Part shown: piece by piece, positions 8,100 through 15,564 of the stretch | Layout: each line of letters opens with the position of its first letter | Position numbering within the stretch: position 1 is the first letter of the stretch | Origin: Kushneria aurantia DSM 21353 | GTDB lineage: Bacteria; Pseudomonadota; Gammaproteobacteria; Pseudomonadales; Halomonadaceae | Assembly: GCF_000382245.1 (NCBI RefSeq) | Contig: NZ_KB907870.1 | Span: forward strand, 1-64,000 | Length of the DNA: 64,000 nucleotides | Reading direction: 5' to 3' | Notes under the pieces: model-generated | What the model was told of the DNA's origin: nothing | The model's input: only the letters and a program-made list of their open reading frames with translations | Databases searched by the model: none | Translations under genes and position numbers: made by a program

Positions 8100-8648
8100 A
8101 TGACCACAGCTACCGCTCCCAGCATCTGCGTCTACATGGGCTCACGCAGCGGCCATCAGCCGCACTGGCAGGCCGCCGCCGAAGCCATGGGCGCCGCCAT
8201 CGCCGAGCGCGGCTGGCGACTGATCTACGGCGGCGGCCGTACCGGACTGATGGGCGCCTGCGCCAGCGCCGCCCTGAACGCCGGCGGTGAGGTGGTGGGT
8301 GTCATTCCCGATCATCTGGTCGCCCGCGAGGTCGCCCACGAAGGTCTCACCAAGCTGCTGCGAGTGCCCGACATGCATACTCGCAAGGCGCAGATGGCGG
8401 CGCGCAGTGACGCCTTCATTGTGCTGCCCGGCGGCATCGGTACCTTCGAGGAGTTCTTCGAAACCTGGACCTGGCGCTATCTCGGGCTGCACCAGAAGCC
8501 GGTAGGCGTACTCAACCACGAGCGCTTTTTCGATCCGCTGCTACAGTTTCTGGACAACACCGTCAGCGCCGGTTTTCTCGACGACACTACCCGTGCCTCG
8601 CTGATCAGCGCCGACAGCTGCGATGCGCTGCTGGATCGCCTCTTCTGA
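8100..8648 (+). CDS. LOG family protein (cytokinin riboside 5'-monophosphate phosphoribohydrolase-like)
   Basis: A 182-residue Rossmann-fold protein of the LOG/TIGR00730 family, which hydrolyses nucleoside 5'-monophosphates such as AMP or cytokinin nucleotides to base and ribose 5-phosphate. The diagnostic PGGxGTxxE motif is present as PGGIGTFEE (about residues 109-117), and the N-terminal loop YGGGRTGLMG matches the nucleotide-binding motif. The family is often misannotated lysine decarboxylase. The ATG at 8100 has AGCAGGA upstream; longer in-frame starts would run far into the DUF501 gene. It probably shares a transcript with ybaK and the DUF501 gene. Confidence 0.9.
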   Translation: MTTATAPSICVYMGSRSGHQPHWQAAAEAMGAAIAERGWRLIYGGGRTGLMGACASAALNAGGEVVGVIPDHLVAREVAHEGLTKLLRVPDMHTRKAQMAARSDAFIVLPGGIGTFEEFFETWTWRYLGLHQKPVGVLNHERFFDPLLQFLDNTVSAGFLDDTTRASLISADSCDALLDRLF

Positions 8649-8697
8649 CCGGCTGCTGCTGACACCCCTGATCATTTAAAGTCTCTGGAGCCCGCCC

Positions 8698-9666
8698 ATG
8701 TACGCCATCGCCGTCAACGACGGTCACCTGCAGTGGTGCGAACACGATGCCCTGCCCTCACCCGGCGGCAGCGAGATACTGATCGACGTCGCCTGGGCGG
8801 GCATGAACCGCGCCGATGTCATGCAGCGCGATGGCGGCTACCCGCCGCCGAAGGGCGCTTCCGCCATCCTCGGCCTCGAGGTGAGCGGTGTGGTCGCCGC
8901 CGTAGGCCCGGCAGCGGAACGCTTTCGTGTCGGTGACCCGGTCTGTGCGCTGCTGGCCGGCGGCGGCTACGCCGAGCAGGTGCTGGTCAACGAAGCCCAG
9001 GCGCTGCGCATTCCCGAAGGCATGACGCTGCGCAACGCCGCCGCCCTGCCCGAGGTGTTCGCCACCGCCTGGCTCAACCTCTATATGGAAGCCGACCTGC
9101 GTGAGGGTGAACGGGTACTGCTGCACGCCGGCGCCAGCGGCGTGGGTACCGCTGCCATACAGCTGTGCAGCGCGCTGGGCAATCCCTGCTTTGTTACCGT
9201 GGGCAGCCAGGCGAAGATCGACGCCTGCCGCAAGCTGGGCGCCGAAGGCGGCTGGAATCGTCACGAGGGCAGCTTCGTCGAAGCGGTGAAGGCGTGGGGC
9301 GAGGTCGATGTGATCCTCGATCCGGTTGGCGGCGACTATCCGGGCTGGAACCAGAAGGTGCTCAAACAGGACGGCCGCATCGTGCTGATCGCCTTCATGG
9401 GCGGTCGCGAGGCGCAGCTCGATCTGGGCACCATGTTGATGAAACGCCAGCGCCTGATCGGCTCTACCCTGCGCTCGCGCTCACCTTCCAGCAAGGGCAG
9501 CGTGATGGATGCGCTGCACGCCCATGTGTGGCCGCTGCTGGAGAGCGATCGAATCAGGCCACTGGTGAATCGCACCTTTCCGATTCAGCAGGCTGACGAT
9601 GCCATGCGCTATCTGGAAGAGAACAGCAGTACCGGCAAGGTCTTGCTGAGCGTCTCCGGCGCATAA
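8698..9666 (+). CDS. NAD(P)H-quinone oxidoreductase, zinc-independent MDR family (PIG3-like)
   Basis: A 322-residue medium-chain dehydrogenase/reductase of the quinone oxidoreductase (PIG3/QOR) group. It has a GroES-like N-terminal domain (about 1-130) and a Rossmann domain with LLHAGASGVGTAAIQL (about 140-156) that binds NADPH. No zinc-ligand cysteine cluster is seen, consistent with a zinc-free reductase of quinones or enals. YPPPKGASAILGLEVSG is typical of PIG3-like proteins. The ATG follows GGAG at 7 nt. It could act in detoxification of quinones or lipid-derived aldehydes; the substrate is inferred only from the family. Confidence 0.9.
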   Translation: MYAIAVNDGHLQWCEHDALPSPGGSEILIDVAWAGMNRADVMQRDGGYPPPKGASAILGLEVSGVVAAVGPAAERFRVGDPVCALLAGGGYAEQVLVNEAQALRIPEGMTLRNAAALPEVFATAWLNLYMEADLREGERVLLHAGASGVGTAAIQLCSALGNPCFVTVGSQAKIDACRKLGAEGGWNRHEGSFVEAVKAWGEVDVILDPVGGDYPGWNQKVLKQDGRIVLIAFMGGREAQLDLGTMLMKRQRLIGSTLRSRSPSSKGSVMDALHAHVWPLLESDRIRPLVNRTFPIQQADDAMRYLEENSSTGKVLLSVSGA

Positions 9667-9742
9667 AGCGCTTTTCCGGATTTGCCTTCGACTTTCGCTT
9701 GATGCAGGCCTATCCGAACCAGGAAAGGACAGAAGCTGCCGG

Positions 9743-10066
9743 TTAATCAGTAACTTCGACTTCCACGCGCCCCGGCTTCGAACGTGGGCGAGCAGGGCCC
9801 ACCACGATACGAACCTCACGACCCAGAAGCGCCAGGCACTCAAGCATTTTGGCTTCACTGATACCGCGAAACTGGCCGCGGAGGAGGCCGGAAAGCCTGG
9901 GCTGGGGAATGCCGGTAATCTCGGATGCTCTGGCCTGAGCAAGGCGGCGGCGTTTGATAATGGCGCCGATCTCGGTAGCCAGCCTGGCCTTTATCAGCAT
10001 TTCTTCGGCGTCAGCATGGCCAAGGTCGGCGTAGATATTGGCGCTACTCTGTTCGATGTCGATCAT
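9743..10066 (-). CDS. HigA-like antitoxin, XRE-type helix-turn-helix
   Basis: A 107-residue DNA-binding antitoxin. The helix-turn-helix spans about residues 28-75, with RRLAQARASEITGIPQPRLS as its core, in the style of XRE/HigA proteins paired with Gp49-like toxins. The Arg/Pro-rich C-terminus probably contacts the toxin. The start codon overlaps the toxin stop codon (ATGA at 10063-10066), so translation is coupled. Gene order is toxin first, antitoxin second, as in higBA. It should repress the operon through the palindrome at 10442-10459. Confidence 0.85.
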   Translation of the reverse strand: MIDIEQSSANIYADLGHADAEEMLIKARLATEIGAIIKRRRLAQARASEITGIPQPRLSGLLRGQFRGISEAKMLECLALLGREVRIVVGPARPRSKPGRVEVEVTD

Positions 10067-10431
10067 GACGGATTCCCCTTGCGGTGTTGCTCCACGGCCT
10101 TGAGACGTTCGCGTATCTTGTCGATATCCGGTTTGGGCGTGGCGATACCGCTGCTGGATTTTTTCTGAAAACAGTGCAGAACATAAATGGCTCCTTCGAA
10201 CCTGACCGTATAAACGGCACGGTAGGTATCACCGTGGTGATCCTCCAGGACCTCCAGCACACCGGCAGAACCGAAGCCCTTGAGCGGTTTGACACTGCCA
10301 TGCCTGCTGCCGGTCTGCGCCAGGTGAAGCGCATAACCAAAGGTATCCTGAACATCGGAAGGCATGGTGAGCAGGTCTTTCTTGCTGGTGGCAACCCAGT
10401 AGAGAGGCTTGATGGTGTGAAGTGAATCCAT
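10063..10431 (-). CDS. HigB/RelE-like toxin (phage-derived Gp49-like, DUF891)
   Basis: A 122-residue toxin of the Gp49-like/DUF891 branch of the RelE superfamily, expected to be a ribosome-dependent mRNA interferase. Visible family features: a basic N-terminal segment, PLKGFGSAGVLEVLED (about 49-64), then the beta-sheet strands with YRAVYTVRF and IYVLHCFQKKS, and the C-terminal helix with PKPDIDKIRERLKAV. No Shine-Dalgarno is seen before the ATG at 10431, and the best -10 hexamer lies only 9 bp upstream, so the transcript may be nearly leaderless. The pair stands between ordinary genes and beside an intron remnant. Confidence 0.87.
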   Translation of the reverse strand: MDSLHTIKPLYWVATSKKDLLTMPSDVQDTFGYALHLAQTGSRHGSVKPLKGFGSAGVLEVLEDHHGDTYRAVYTVRFEGAIYVLHCFQKKSSSGIATPKPDIDKIRERLKAVEQHRKGNPS

Positions 10432-10439
10432 GACATCAG

Positions 10440-10459
10440 ATTATACCGATGTAGGTATA
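10440..10459 (-). promoter_or_regulatory. Promoter -10 and operator of the toxin-antitoxin operon
   Basis: On the minus strand a perfect TATAAT (10445-10440) overlaps a perfect inverted repeat TATACC-N6-GGTATA (10442-10459). This is the usual arrangement for autorepression by an HTH antitoxin. No good -35 hexamer is present at 16-18 bp. Transcription from this -10 would begin around 10433, only a few bases before the toxin ATG. Confidence 0.65.
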
Positions 10460-10534
10460 GAGCGAAAGTATCAACAAAACGTCAACACCAACTGCAGGCA
10501 AAGGCGTCCATTGAGTGCACAGAATAAGGATATG

Positions 10535-10559
10535 TGGCTGCGCGCCATACCCGGCGCAC
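10535..10559 (-). mobile_element. Truncated 5' remnant of a group IIC-like intron
   Basis: On the minus strand from 10559 the sequence GTGCGCCGGGTATGGCGCGC repeats the first bases of the intron at 1-92 with two differences over about 23 nt, and it again lies 3-4 nt after the T-run of an intrinsic terminator. Beyond that the similarity stops and no GGTGAGAGTCC block is found, so only the 5' tip remains. Its equal position relative to a terminator argues against chance. Confidence 0.5.
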
Positions 10560-10563
10560 CATC

Positions 10564-10598
10564 AAAAAAGGCCCGGAGCGAAGAATCCGGGCCTTTTT
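10564..10598 (-). terminator. Intrinsic terminator after the Sel1 gene
   Basis: Perfect 10-bp stem (10568-10577 with 10586-10595, AAGGCCCGGA/TCCGGGCCTT) with an 8-nt loop. T-runs occur on both strands, so it could work in both directions; on the minus strand it ends the Sel1 transcript. Confidence 0.85.
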
Positions 10599-10620
10599 CG
10601 GTCTGGCAGCTCGAGCGCCA

Positions 10621-11151
10621 TCAGTGCGTCAGCGTCGACTGACCGTCATCGGGCAGCAGCACAGCGGGCGTCCCCATCAGATGATTTTCGCCGTTCGCCG
10701 GCCGGTGCCAGCGTCGCGAGCGTTCGAGGTCGATCGGCAGGCCCAGCTCACCGCGTTCGAAGGCGTAGGCAAGACGCTGGCCAGCACCATCGTGGCCGCC
10801 TTCGGCGGCGCGGGCGTACCAGGTAACGGCGCGATCGTCGCGTCGTGCAAACTGGGTACAGCCGTGCTCATACATGCGTGCCACCTGATACTGGGCATCG
10901 CGGTCACCGGCCTCGGCAGCCTGCACCACACAGCGCGCCCCCACGGCGCGGTCACGGGCGGTATGGCCGCACCTGAACAGCATCGCACCATAGACCGACA
11001 GCGCCTCGACATGCCCGGCCCTGGCGCAGCGACGAAACAGATGCAGGGTAAGACGACGCTTGCGGCTGGAGTCGCTCAGCCAGGGCACGCGCATCAGGCG
11101 CGCCGCCAGACGATACTCGAGCCGGGTAAACAACTGAGTGGACCGCAGCAT
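10621..11151 (-). CDS. Sel1-like repeat protein
   Basis: A 176-residue helical protein with two or three Sel1-like (TPR-related) repeats, e.g. ARAGHVEALSVYGAML, AEAGDRDAQYQVARMYEHG and AEGGHDGAGQRLAYAFERGE (residues about 45-135). Such repeats form protein-binding superhelices; a specific partner is unknown. No signal peptide is evident; the N-terminus is basic and amphipathic. The ATG at 11151 is chosen; a TTG three codons upstream (11160) is possible. It is monocistronic, ended by the terminator at 10564-10598. Confidence 0.75.
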   Translation of the reverse strand: MLRSTQLFTRLEYRLAARLMRVPWLSDSSRKRRLTLHLFRRCARAGHVEALSVYGAMLFRCGHTARDRAVGARCVVQAAEAGDRDAQYQVARMYEHGCTQFARRDDRAVTWYARAAEGGHDGAGQRLAYAFERGELGLPIDLERSRRWHRPANGENHLMGTPAVLLPDDGQSTLTH

Positions 11152-11443
11152 AACAACCAACCTGTCTATGTACCGGTTTCAACGATAAGCGCCGCTGCAC
11201 CGAGCGGGCAGCGCCCAAACGCCATGCGTACGACTCTCGCCCCGGCAGCCTCACGACGGCCGCTGCAATTCGCTGGGGCAGGAAGGAAAACAGCACGCGC
11301 CGGCCGGGGTGTCAGGCCCCGTCCGGCGCGATCTGGCGGCAATATACGCCTCCTTTTCAGGTGACTCAACCCCCTCGATTGACCCCATCGAGAGAGCCGT
11401 TCAGGATAGACTTCCACCCGCATTCTCATGCCCCGGAGCCCCC

Positions 11444-12481
11444 ATGCAACGACGCCCACTCGGTGACAGCGGCATCAGCGTCAGCCGTCTCTGTCTCGGT
11501 ACCATGACCTTTGGCGAACAGAACAGCGAGGCCGACGCCCACGCCCAGCTCGAGCGCGCCCTCGACGCCGGTATCGACTTCATCGACACCGCCGAGATGT
11601 ACCCGGTGCCGCCGCGTGCCGAGACCCAGGGACGCACCGAAGCCTATATCGGCAGTTGGCTGAAACGCCGCGGCCGGCGCGACGACATCGTGCTGGCCAG
11701 CAAGGTGGCCGGTCCCGGGCGCAATATGGACTACCTGCGTGGCGGCCCACGGCTCGACCGCCAGCATATTCGCACGGCGCTTGAGGAGAGCCTGGCACGG
11801 CTCAATACCGACTATCTCGACCTCTATCAGCTGCACTGGCCGGAGCGCGGCGCCAACTACTTCGGCAAACTCGACTATCGCCATCAGGACGAGCCCGACA
11901 TCACGCCGCTGGAAGAGACGCTGACGGCCCTCAAGGAGCAGGTCGATGCCGGCCGGATACGCGCCATTGGCCTCTCCAACGAGACCGCCTGGGGCACCAT
12001 GAAATGCCTGCAACTGGCCGAGCGGCTGGGACTGCCGCGGGTGGTCTCGGTGCAGAACCCGTACAGCCTGCTCAACCGCAGCTACGAGATCGGCCTCGCC
12101 GAGGTCAGCCATCGCGAGAACGTCGGCCTGCTGGCCTACTCGCCGCTCGCCTTCGGTGTGCTATCCGGCAAATACCTCGACGGCATGAAGCCCGAGGGCG
12201 CACGCCTGACGCTGTTCGACCGCTTCCAGCGCTACACCTCGGCGCGCGCCGAGGAAGCGACCCGCGCCTACGTCGATATCGCCCGGCGCTTCGACCTCGA
12301 CCCGGCGCAGATGGCGCTCGCCTTCGTCAATTCGCGCCCCTTCCTGACCAGTAATATCATCGGTGCCACCACCCTCGAGCAGCTCGAACGCAACCTCGCC
12401 AGCGAGCAGTTGAGCCTCTCCGATGAAGTGATCGAGGCGATCGAGACCGTGCATCAGCGCCTGCCCAACCCCTCTCCCTGA
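11444..12481 (+). CDS. tas: Aldo/keto reductase Tas
   Basis: A 345-residue (alpha/beta)8 NADP(H)-dependent aldo/keto reductase closely resembling E. coli Tas (346 aa). The stretch LCLGTMTFGEQNSEADAHAQ is nearly as in E. coli. The catalytic tetrad positions are visible: Asp in FIDTAEMYP with Tyr58-type AEMYP, Lys in VLASKVAGP and His in LYQLHWPERG. E. coli Tas was found as a suppressor of tyrosine auxotrophy under starvation; its true substrate is unsettled. The ATG at 11444 with GGAG upstream gives the Tas-length product; an in-frame start at 11309 would add 45 non-conserved residues. Confidence 0.92.
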   Translation: MQRRPLGDSGISVSRLCLGTMTFGEQNSEADAHAQLERALDAGIDFIDTAEMYPVPPRAETQGRTEAYIGSWLKRRGRRDDIVLASKVAGPGRNMDYLRGGPRLDRQHIRTALEESLARLNTDYLDLYQLHWPERGANYFGKLDYRHQDEPDITPLEETLTALKEQVDAGRIRAIGLSNETAWGTMKCLQLAERLGLPRVVSVQNPYSLLNRSYEIGLAEVSHRENVGLLAYSPLAFGVLSGKYLDGMKPEGARLTLFDRFQRYTSARAEEATRAYVDIARRFDLDPAQMALAFVNSRPFLTSNIIGATTLEQLERNLASEQLSLSDEVIEAIETVHQRLPNPSP

Positions 12482-12493
12482 GGGCGCTCCGGC

Positions 12494-12523
12494 TGTGTCA
12501 CGCAGCGCCTCGCGCGTGACACA
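12494..12523. repeat. Long hairpin between tas and yaaA
   Basis: Perfect inverted repeat with 10-bp arms (12494-12503 TGTGTCACGC and 12514-12523 GCGTGACACA) and a 10-nt loop, 13 bp after the tas stop codon. No T-run follows, so it may be a Rho-dependent 3' end stabiliser and not an intrinsic terminator. Confidence 0.55.
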
Positions 12524-12606
12524 ACCCCAGCCTGACTGTGGCTTAACGGTCTGCGACCGGCCCCCGCGGGGCCGATATACTCGTCTGCACTATTCGGAGA
12601 ATGACC

Positions 12607-13383
12607 ATGCTCAGCGTTCTGTCGCCAGCCAAGACGCTGGATTTTGACACACCGCCGACCACCGAGGTGGCCACCGAGCCCGACTATCTCGAGGCCAGCC
12701 GCCAACTGGTGGATATCCTGCGGGACTTTTCACCGCAGCAGCTGTCAAAGCTGATGAAGATCAGTGACAAGCTGGCCGGACTCAACGCCGCCCGCTTCGC
12801 CGAGTGGCAGACGCCCTTCGACCGCGGCAACGCCAAACAGGCGGTGCTTGCTTTCCAGGGCGATGTCTACACCGGCCTTGCCGCCGAACAGTGGGACGAA
12901 GCCTCGCTTGAATGGTCACAGGAGCATCTGCGCATTCTTTCCGGCCTCTACGGCATGCTCAGACCGCTCGATCTGATCCAGCCCTATCGGCTGGAGATGG
13001 GCACGAAACTGGAAAATCCGGCCGGGCGTGACCTCTACGCCTTCTGGCGCGACACCCTGACCCGCGACCTGGACCGCGCGGTGCAGGCCAGCAGCGGCGA
13101 CAGGGTGCTGATCAATCTCGCCTCCAACGAGTATTTCGGCGCCATCGAGCACAACAAGCTCGCAAGCGAGGTGATCACGCCGGTGTTCAAGGATGCCAAA
13201 AACGGTCAGTACAAGGTCATCAGCTTCTACGCCAAGAAGGCGCGCGGCCTGATGAGTGCCTGGATGGTGCATCAGCGTGTCACCCAAAGCGAACAACTCA
13301 AGGCGTTCGACGGCGGCGGCTATGCCTACCGCGACGAACTTTCCGACCACCGCCACTGGGTATTTACCCGCGAAGCGTCATAA
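12607..13383 (+). CDS. yaaA: Peroxide stress protein YaaA
   Basis: A 258-residue YaaA family protein (DUF328). In E. coli YaaA is induced by OxyR and lowers free intracellular iron during hydrogen peroxide stress; it has a helix-hairpin-helix-like DNA-binding fold. Family motifs seen: [10 protein letters not shown] at the N-terminus, [22 protein letters not shown] in the middle and [15 protein letters not shown] near the C-terminus. The start at 12607 puts GGAG at 7 nt and yields the [12 protein letters not shown] start typical of the family; the ATG at 12601 lies directly against the ribosome site. A TATACT hexamer lies at about 12575. No OxyR site was identified. Confidence 0.93.
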   Translation: MLSVLSPAKTLDFDTPPTTEVATEPDYLEASRQLVDILRDFSPQQLSKLMKISDKLAGLNAARFAEWQTPFDRGNAKQAVLAFQGDVYTGLAAEQWDEASLEWSQEHLRILSGLYGMLRPLDLIQPYRLEMGTKLENPAGRDLYAFWRDTLTRDLDRAVQASSGDRVLINLASNEYFGAIEHNKLASEVITPVFKDAKNGQYKVISFYAKKARGLMSAWMVHQRVTQSEQLKAFDGGGYAYRDELSDHRHWVFTREAS

Positions 13384-13460
13384 TGCTTCACCCCATGGCC
13401 CGCGCCAACGCCCGAAAACAGCGCGGCTCTTGACCAGGATGTAATGGGAGAAACCCACTC

Positions 13461-14294
13461 ATGCGCCACCTATCCCTGCGCCACCTTTTCATCACCCTGC
13501 TGATCGGCATGATGACTTTCGGGATGGCAATCGAACACGCTGACGCCCGCCGCTTCGGCGGTGGCAGCAGCCTGGGCAGCTACTCACGTTCCAGCGGCCC
13601 CGCGCATCAGGCCACCACTCCACCGCGGCAGGCCCAGCAGGGTACCCGCGCGATGGGCGGCGCCTCACGCTTCATGGGGCCGCTGGCCGGCATCATGGCG
13701 GGTGGGCTGTTCGCCGCCCTGCTATTCGGCGGCGCCTTCGACGGTATCCGCTTCATGGATATTCTACTGATCGCCCTGCTCGCCTTCATCGCCTTCAGGT
13801 TCCTCGCCGCGCGGCGTCGGGCAACTCACGGCGGCCCGGCAACCCACCAACACCAGCAGCGCCAGACCCACGACTTCGGCGGTGCCAGCGGTGGCACGGC
13901 AGGCGGTGCGGTCAACATGGGCACCACCCCGGCCTGGTTCGACCGCGAGCAGTTTCTGTCCGGCGCCAAGGAGCACTTCATCAACCTGCAGCGCGCCTGG
14001 GACAACAACGACTTCGAGCGCATTCAGGAGTACGTAACCCCCGAGCTTTACAACCTGCTGCGCAGCGAGCGGGCGAAGCAATCCGCCAACAATCGTACCG
14101 AAATAGTGCGGCTTTTCGCCGAGCTGGGCGATGTCCGCGAATACGGCCAGCAGGCCGAGGCCACCGTGCTGTTTCACGGCATCGTCAGCGAAGACGGGGT
14201 GGAAAACGAGTTCAATGAAACCTGGCACCTGACCCGCGAAGTGCGCGACCAGGCCCCCTGGTATATTCAGGGCATCGAGCAGAACAGTCTCTGA
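13461..14294 (+). CDS. Tim44-like domain membrane protein
   Basis: A 277-residue protein with a signal peptide or membrane anchor (about 8-28), a Gly/Ser-rich segment following RRFGGGSSLGSYSRS, one or two membrane segments (about 70-115, around FMGPLAGIMAGGLFAALLFGG and ILLIALLAFIAFRFL), and a C-terminal Tim44/Mba1-like domain (about 155-277) containing WFDREQFLSGAKEHFINLQRAWDNND. The bacterial family is widespread, function unknown; the domain is thought to bind membranes or protein. RBS GGGAGA lies about 10 nt upstream. The gene ends at an intrinsic terminator. Confidence 0.88.
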   Translation: MRHLSLRHLFITLLIGMMTFGMAIEHADARRFGGGSSLGSYSRSSGPAHQATTPPRQAQQGTRAMGGASRFMGPLAGIMAGGLFAALLFGGAFDGIRFMDILLIALLAFIAFRFLAARRRATHGGPATHQHQQRQTHDFGGASGGTAGGAVNMGTTPAWFDREQFLSGAKEHFINLQRAWDNNDFERIQEYVTPELYNLLRSERAKQSANNRTEIVRLFAELGDVREYGQQAEATVLFHGIVSEDGVENEFNETWHLTREVRDQAPWYIQGIEQNSL

Positions 14295-14317
14295 TCGGCA
14301 CTGTTCGATCATTCCTT

Positions 14318-14342
14318 GCCCCGCTCCGGCGGGGCTTTTTTA
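14318..14342 (+). terminator. Intrinsic terminator after the Tim44-domain gene
   Basis: Perfect 7-bp GC stem (14318-14324 with 14329-14335, GCCCCGC/GCGGGGC), 4-nt loop TCCG and seven-base T-rich tail. Confidence 0.9.
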
Positions 14343-14423
14343 TTCTGGCGAGCCCCCTTCGGGCCGCCTTCACCCCAGCGCTGTCGCCTCGCTCGTGACA
14401 CCGCGGTAATTCCCTCCCCGCAC

Positions 14424-14443
14424 TAAATAACGTATGTTATTTA
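14424..14443. promoter_or_regulatory. Perfect AT-rich palindrome upstream of lipoprotein gene
   Basis: Inverted repeat with 8-bp arms (TAAATAAC and GTTATTTA) around a 4-base centre GTAT, 37 bp before the ATG of the lipoprotein gene. In a GC-rich context this AT-rich dyad resembles a regulator operator or a strong -10 region. No regulator gene is adjacent. Confidence 0.5.
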
Positions 14444-14480
14444 TCACCATCCCGCAGGATCACTCTCGCCCGAGGCCCTC

Positions 14481-14879
14481 ATGAAACGCTCTCTTGCCCA
14501 CTCGATCGCTCTGTTGATAATGACTTTGATGCTCGCTGCCTGCTCCTCCAGCACCCAACCCGAGGAGACGGTCGAGCGCTTCTTCAATGCCGCAGCCAAA
14601 GGCGACAGTGACACCGCTATCGAACAGATTTCGTTTGCCGGCGTGGGAGCCAATGATATGGCCGCCGCGAAGGGCAAGATTCAGATGATTGCAGGTCAGA
14701 TGCAGAGCCAGATCGAAAGCAACGGCGGAATCGAATCGCTGGAAACCCTGGAATCCACCATCTCCGAGGACGGACAGCACGCGACGGTGCGCACCCGCGT
14801 CACCTTCGGCAATGGCCAGAGCACGACGGACCAGACTCGCCTTGTCAAGCAGGATGGCGACTGGAAAATCACCCTCTAA
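14481..14879 (+). CDS. Lipoprotein with DUF4878-like NTF2 fold
   Basis: A 132-residue lipoprotein. A type II signal peptide with the lipobox LAAC (cysteine about residue 21) is followed by a Ser/Thr linker and a small domain beginning PEETVERFFNAAAKGD, the pattern of DUF4878/NTF2-like lipoproteins. The C-terminus QDGDWKITL is also typical of these domains. Residue S at +2 (CSS) suggests outer-membrane sorting. The function of the family is unknown. A perfect palindrome lies 37 bp upstream. The downstream YiiX-like gene starts 20 bp later and may be co-transcribed. Confidence 0.82.
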   Translation: MKRSLAHSIALLIMTLMLAACSSSTQPEETVERFFNAAAKGDSDTAIEQISFAGVGANDMAAAKGKIQMIAGQMQSQIESNGGIESLETLESTISEDGQHATVRTRVTFGNGQSTTDQTRLVKQDGDWKITL

Positions 14880-14898
14880 CGCCCTCAGGCCTGAAACG

Positions 14899-15564
14899 AT
14901 GCTCTGCCGCGCGCCGCCATCGGCATGCACACGAGGCCTTCGCCCCGCCATGCTCTGCTGCTGGCTGTGGCTATTGTGCTGCGCGACCACCACTACGGCT
15001 GCCGAGGGCATCTCGCCGCGCTCGGGCGATCTGATCTTTCGCGAAGGAACCGCATTCGTCAGCGAGGCGGTCCGCCGCCTCGATCGCGGCGCCTTCAGCC
15101 ATGTCGGCCTGCTGGCCGAGCAAAACGGCCGATGGTGGGTCGTGCATGCCACCCCCGATGCCGGCGAAGAGCGCGGCTCGGGCGTGGTTACCGACACACT
15201 CGCGTCTTTTACCGCCCCCGAGCGCTCGCGCCGCTATGCCATCTACCATGTCGATGCCGACAACCGCCAGCGGCGCCGGGCCGTTCAGTGGGCGATGGCC
15301 CAGCTCGGCACCCCCTTCGCCATTCTCGGCAGTGAAGGCATCTACTGCACGACGCTGGTATGGCAGGCCTGGCAACAGGCCGGTGTCGACCTTGAGGTAC
15401 ATTTCAGCCGCCTGAACATTCCCCTGGCCAGCGGCGATTTCCTCATGCCCAGCGACCTGCTGGCATCGCCGCGACTGACCCGGGTCTCCTCTTCTGCACC
15501 AGCGACGCCGCAGCCCGCAGCCGGATCACCGAACCTCAGCGATGCCGTGCCGCCAGCGCCGTGA
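14899..15564 (+). CDS. YiiX/YebB-like NlpC/P60 cysteine hydrolase
   Basis: A 221-residue exported hydrolase of the NlpC/P60 papain-like superfamily (YiiX/YebB type). After a signal peptide (MLCCWLWLLCCA, from an alternative ATG at 14950) the mature part opens with SPRSGDLIFREG, then GAFSHVGLLAE holds the expected catalytic histidine and GIYCTTLVWQAW holds the nucleophile cysteine, in the circularly permuted order of this group. Substrates may be peptidoglycan peptides or lipids; not predictable. Start 14899 or 14950; neither has a strong ribosome site. The 3' end overlaps the convergent dgoK end by 29 bp. Confidence 0.8.
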   Translation: MLCRAPPSACTRGLRPAMLCCWLWLLCCATTTTAAEGISPRSGDLIFREGTAFVSEAVRRLDRGAFSHVGLLAEQNGRWWVVHATPDAGEERGSGVVTDTLASFTAPERSRRYAIYHVDADNRQRRRAVQWAMAQLGTPFAILGSEGIYCTTLVWQAWQQAGVDLEVHFSRLNIPLASGDFLMPSDLLASPRLTRVSSSAPATPQPAAGSPNLSDAVPPAP

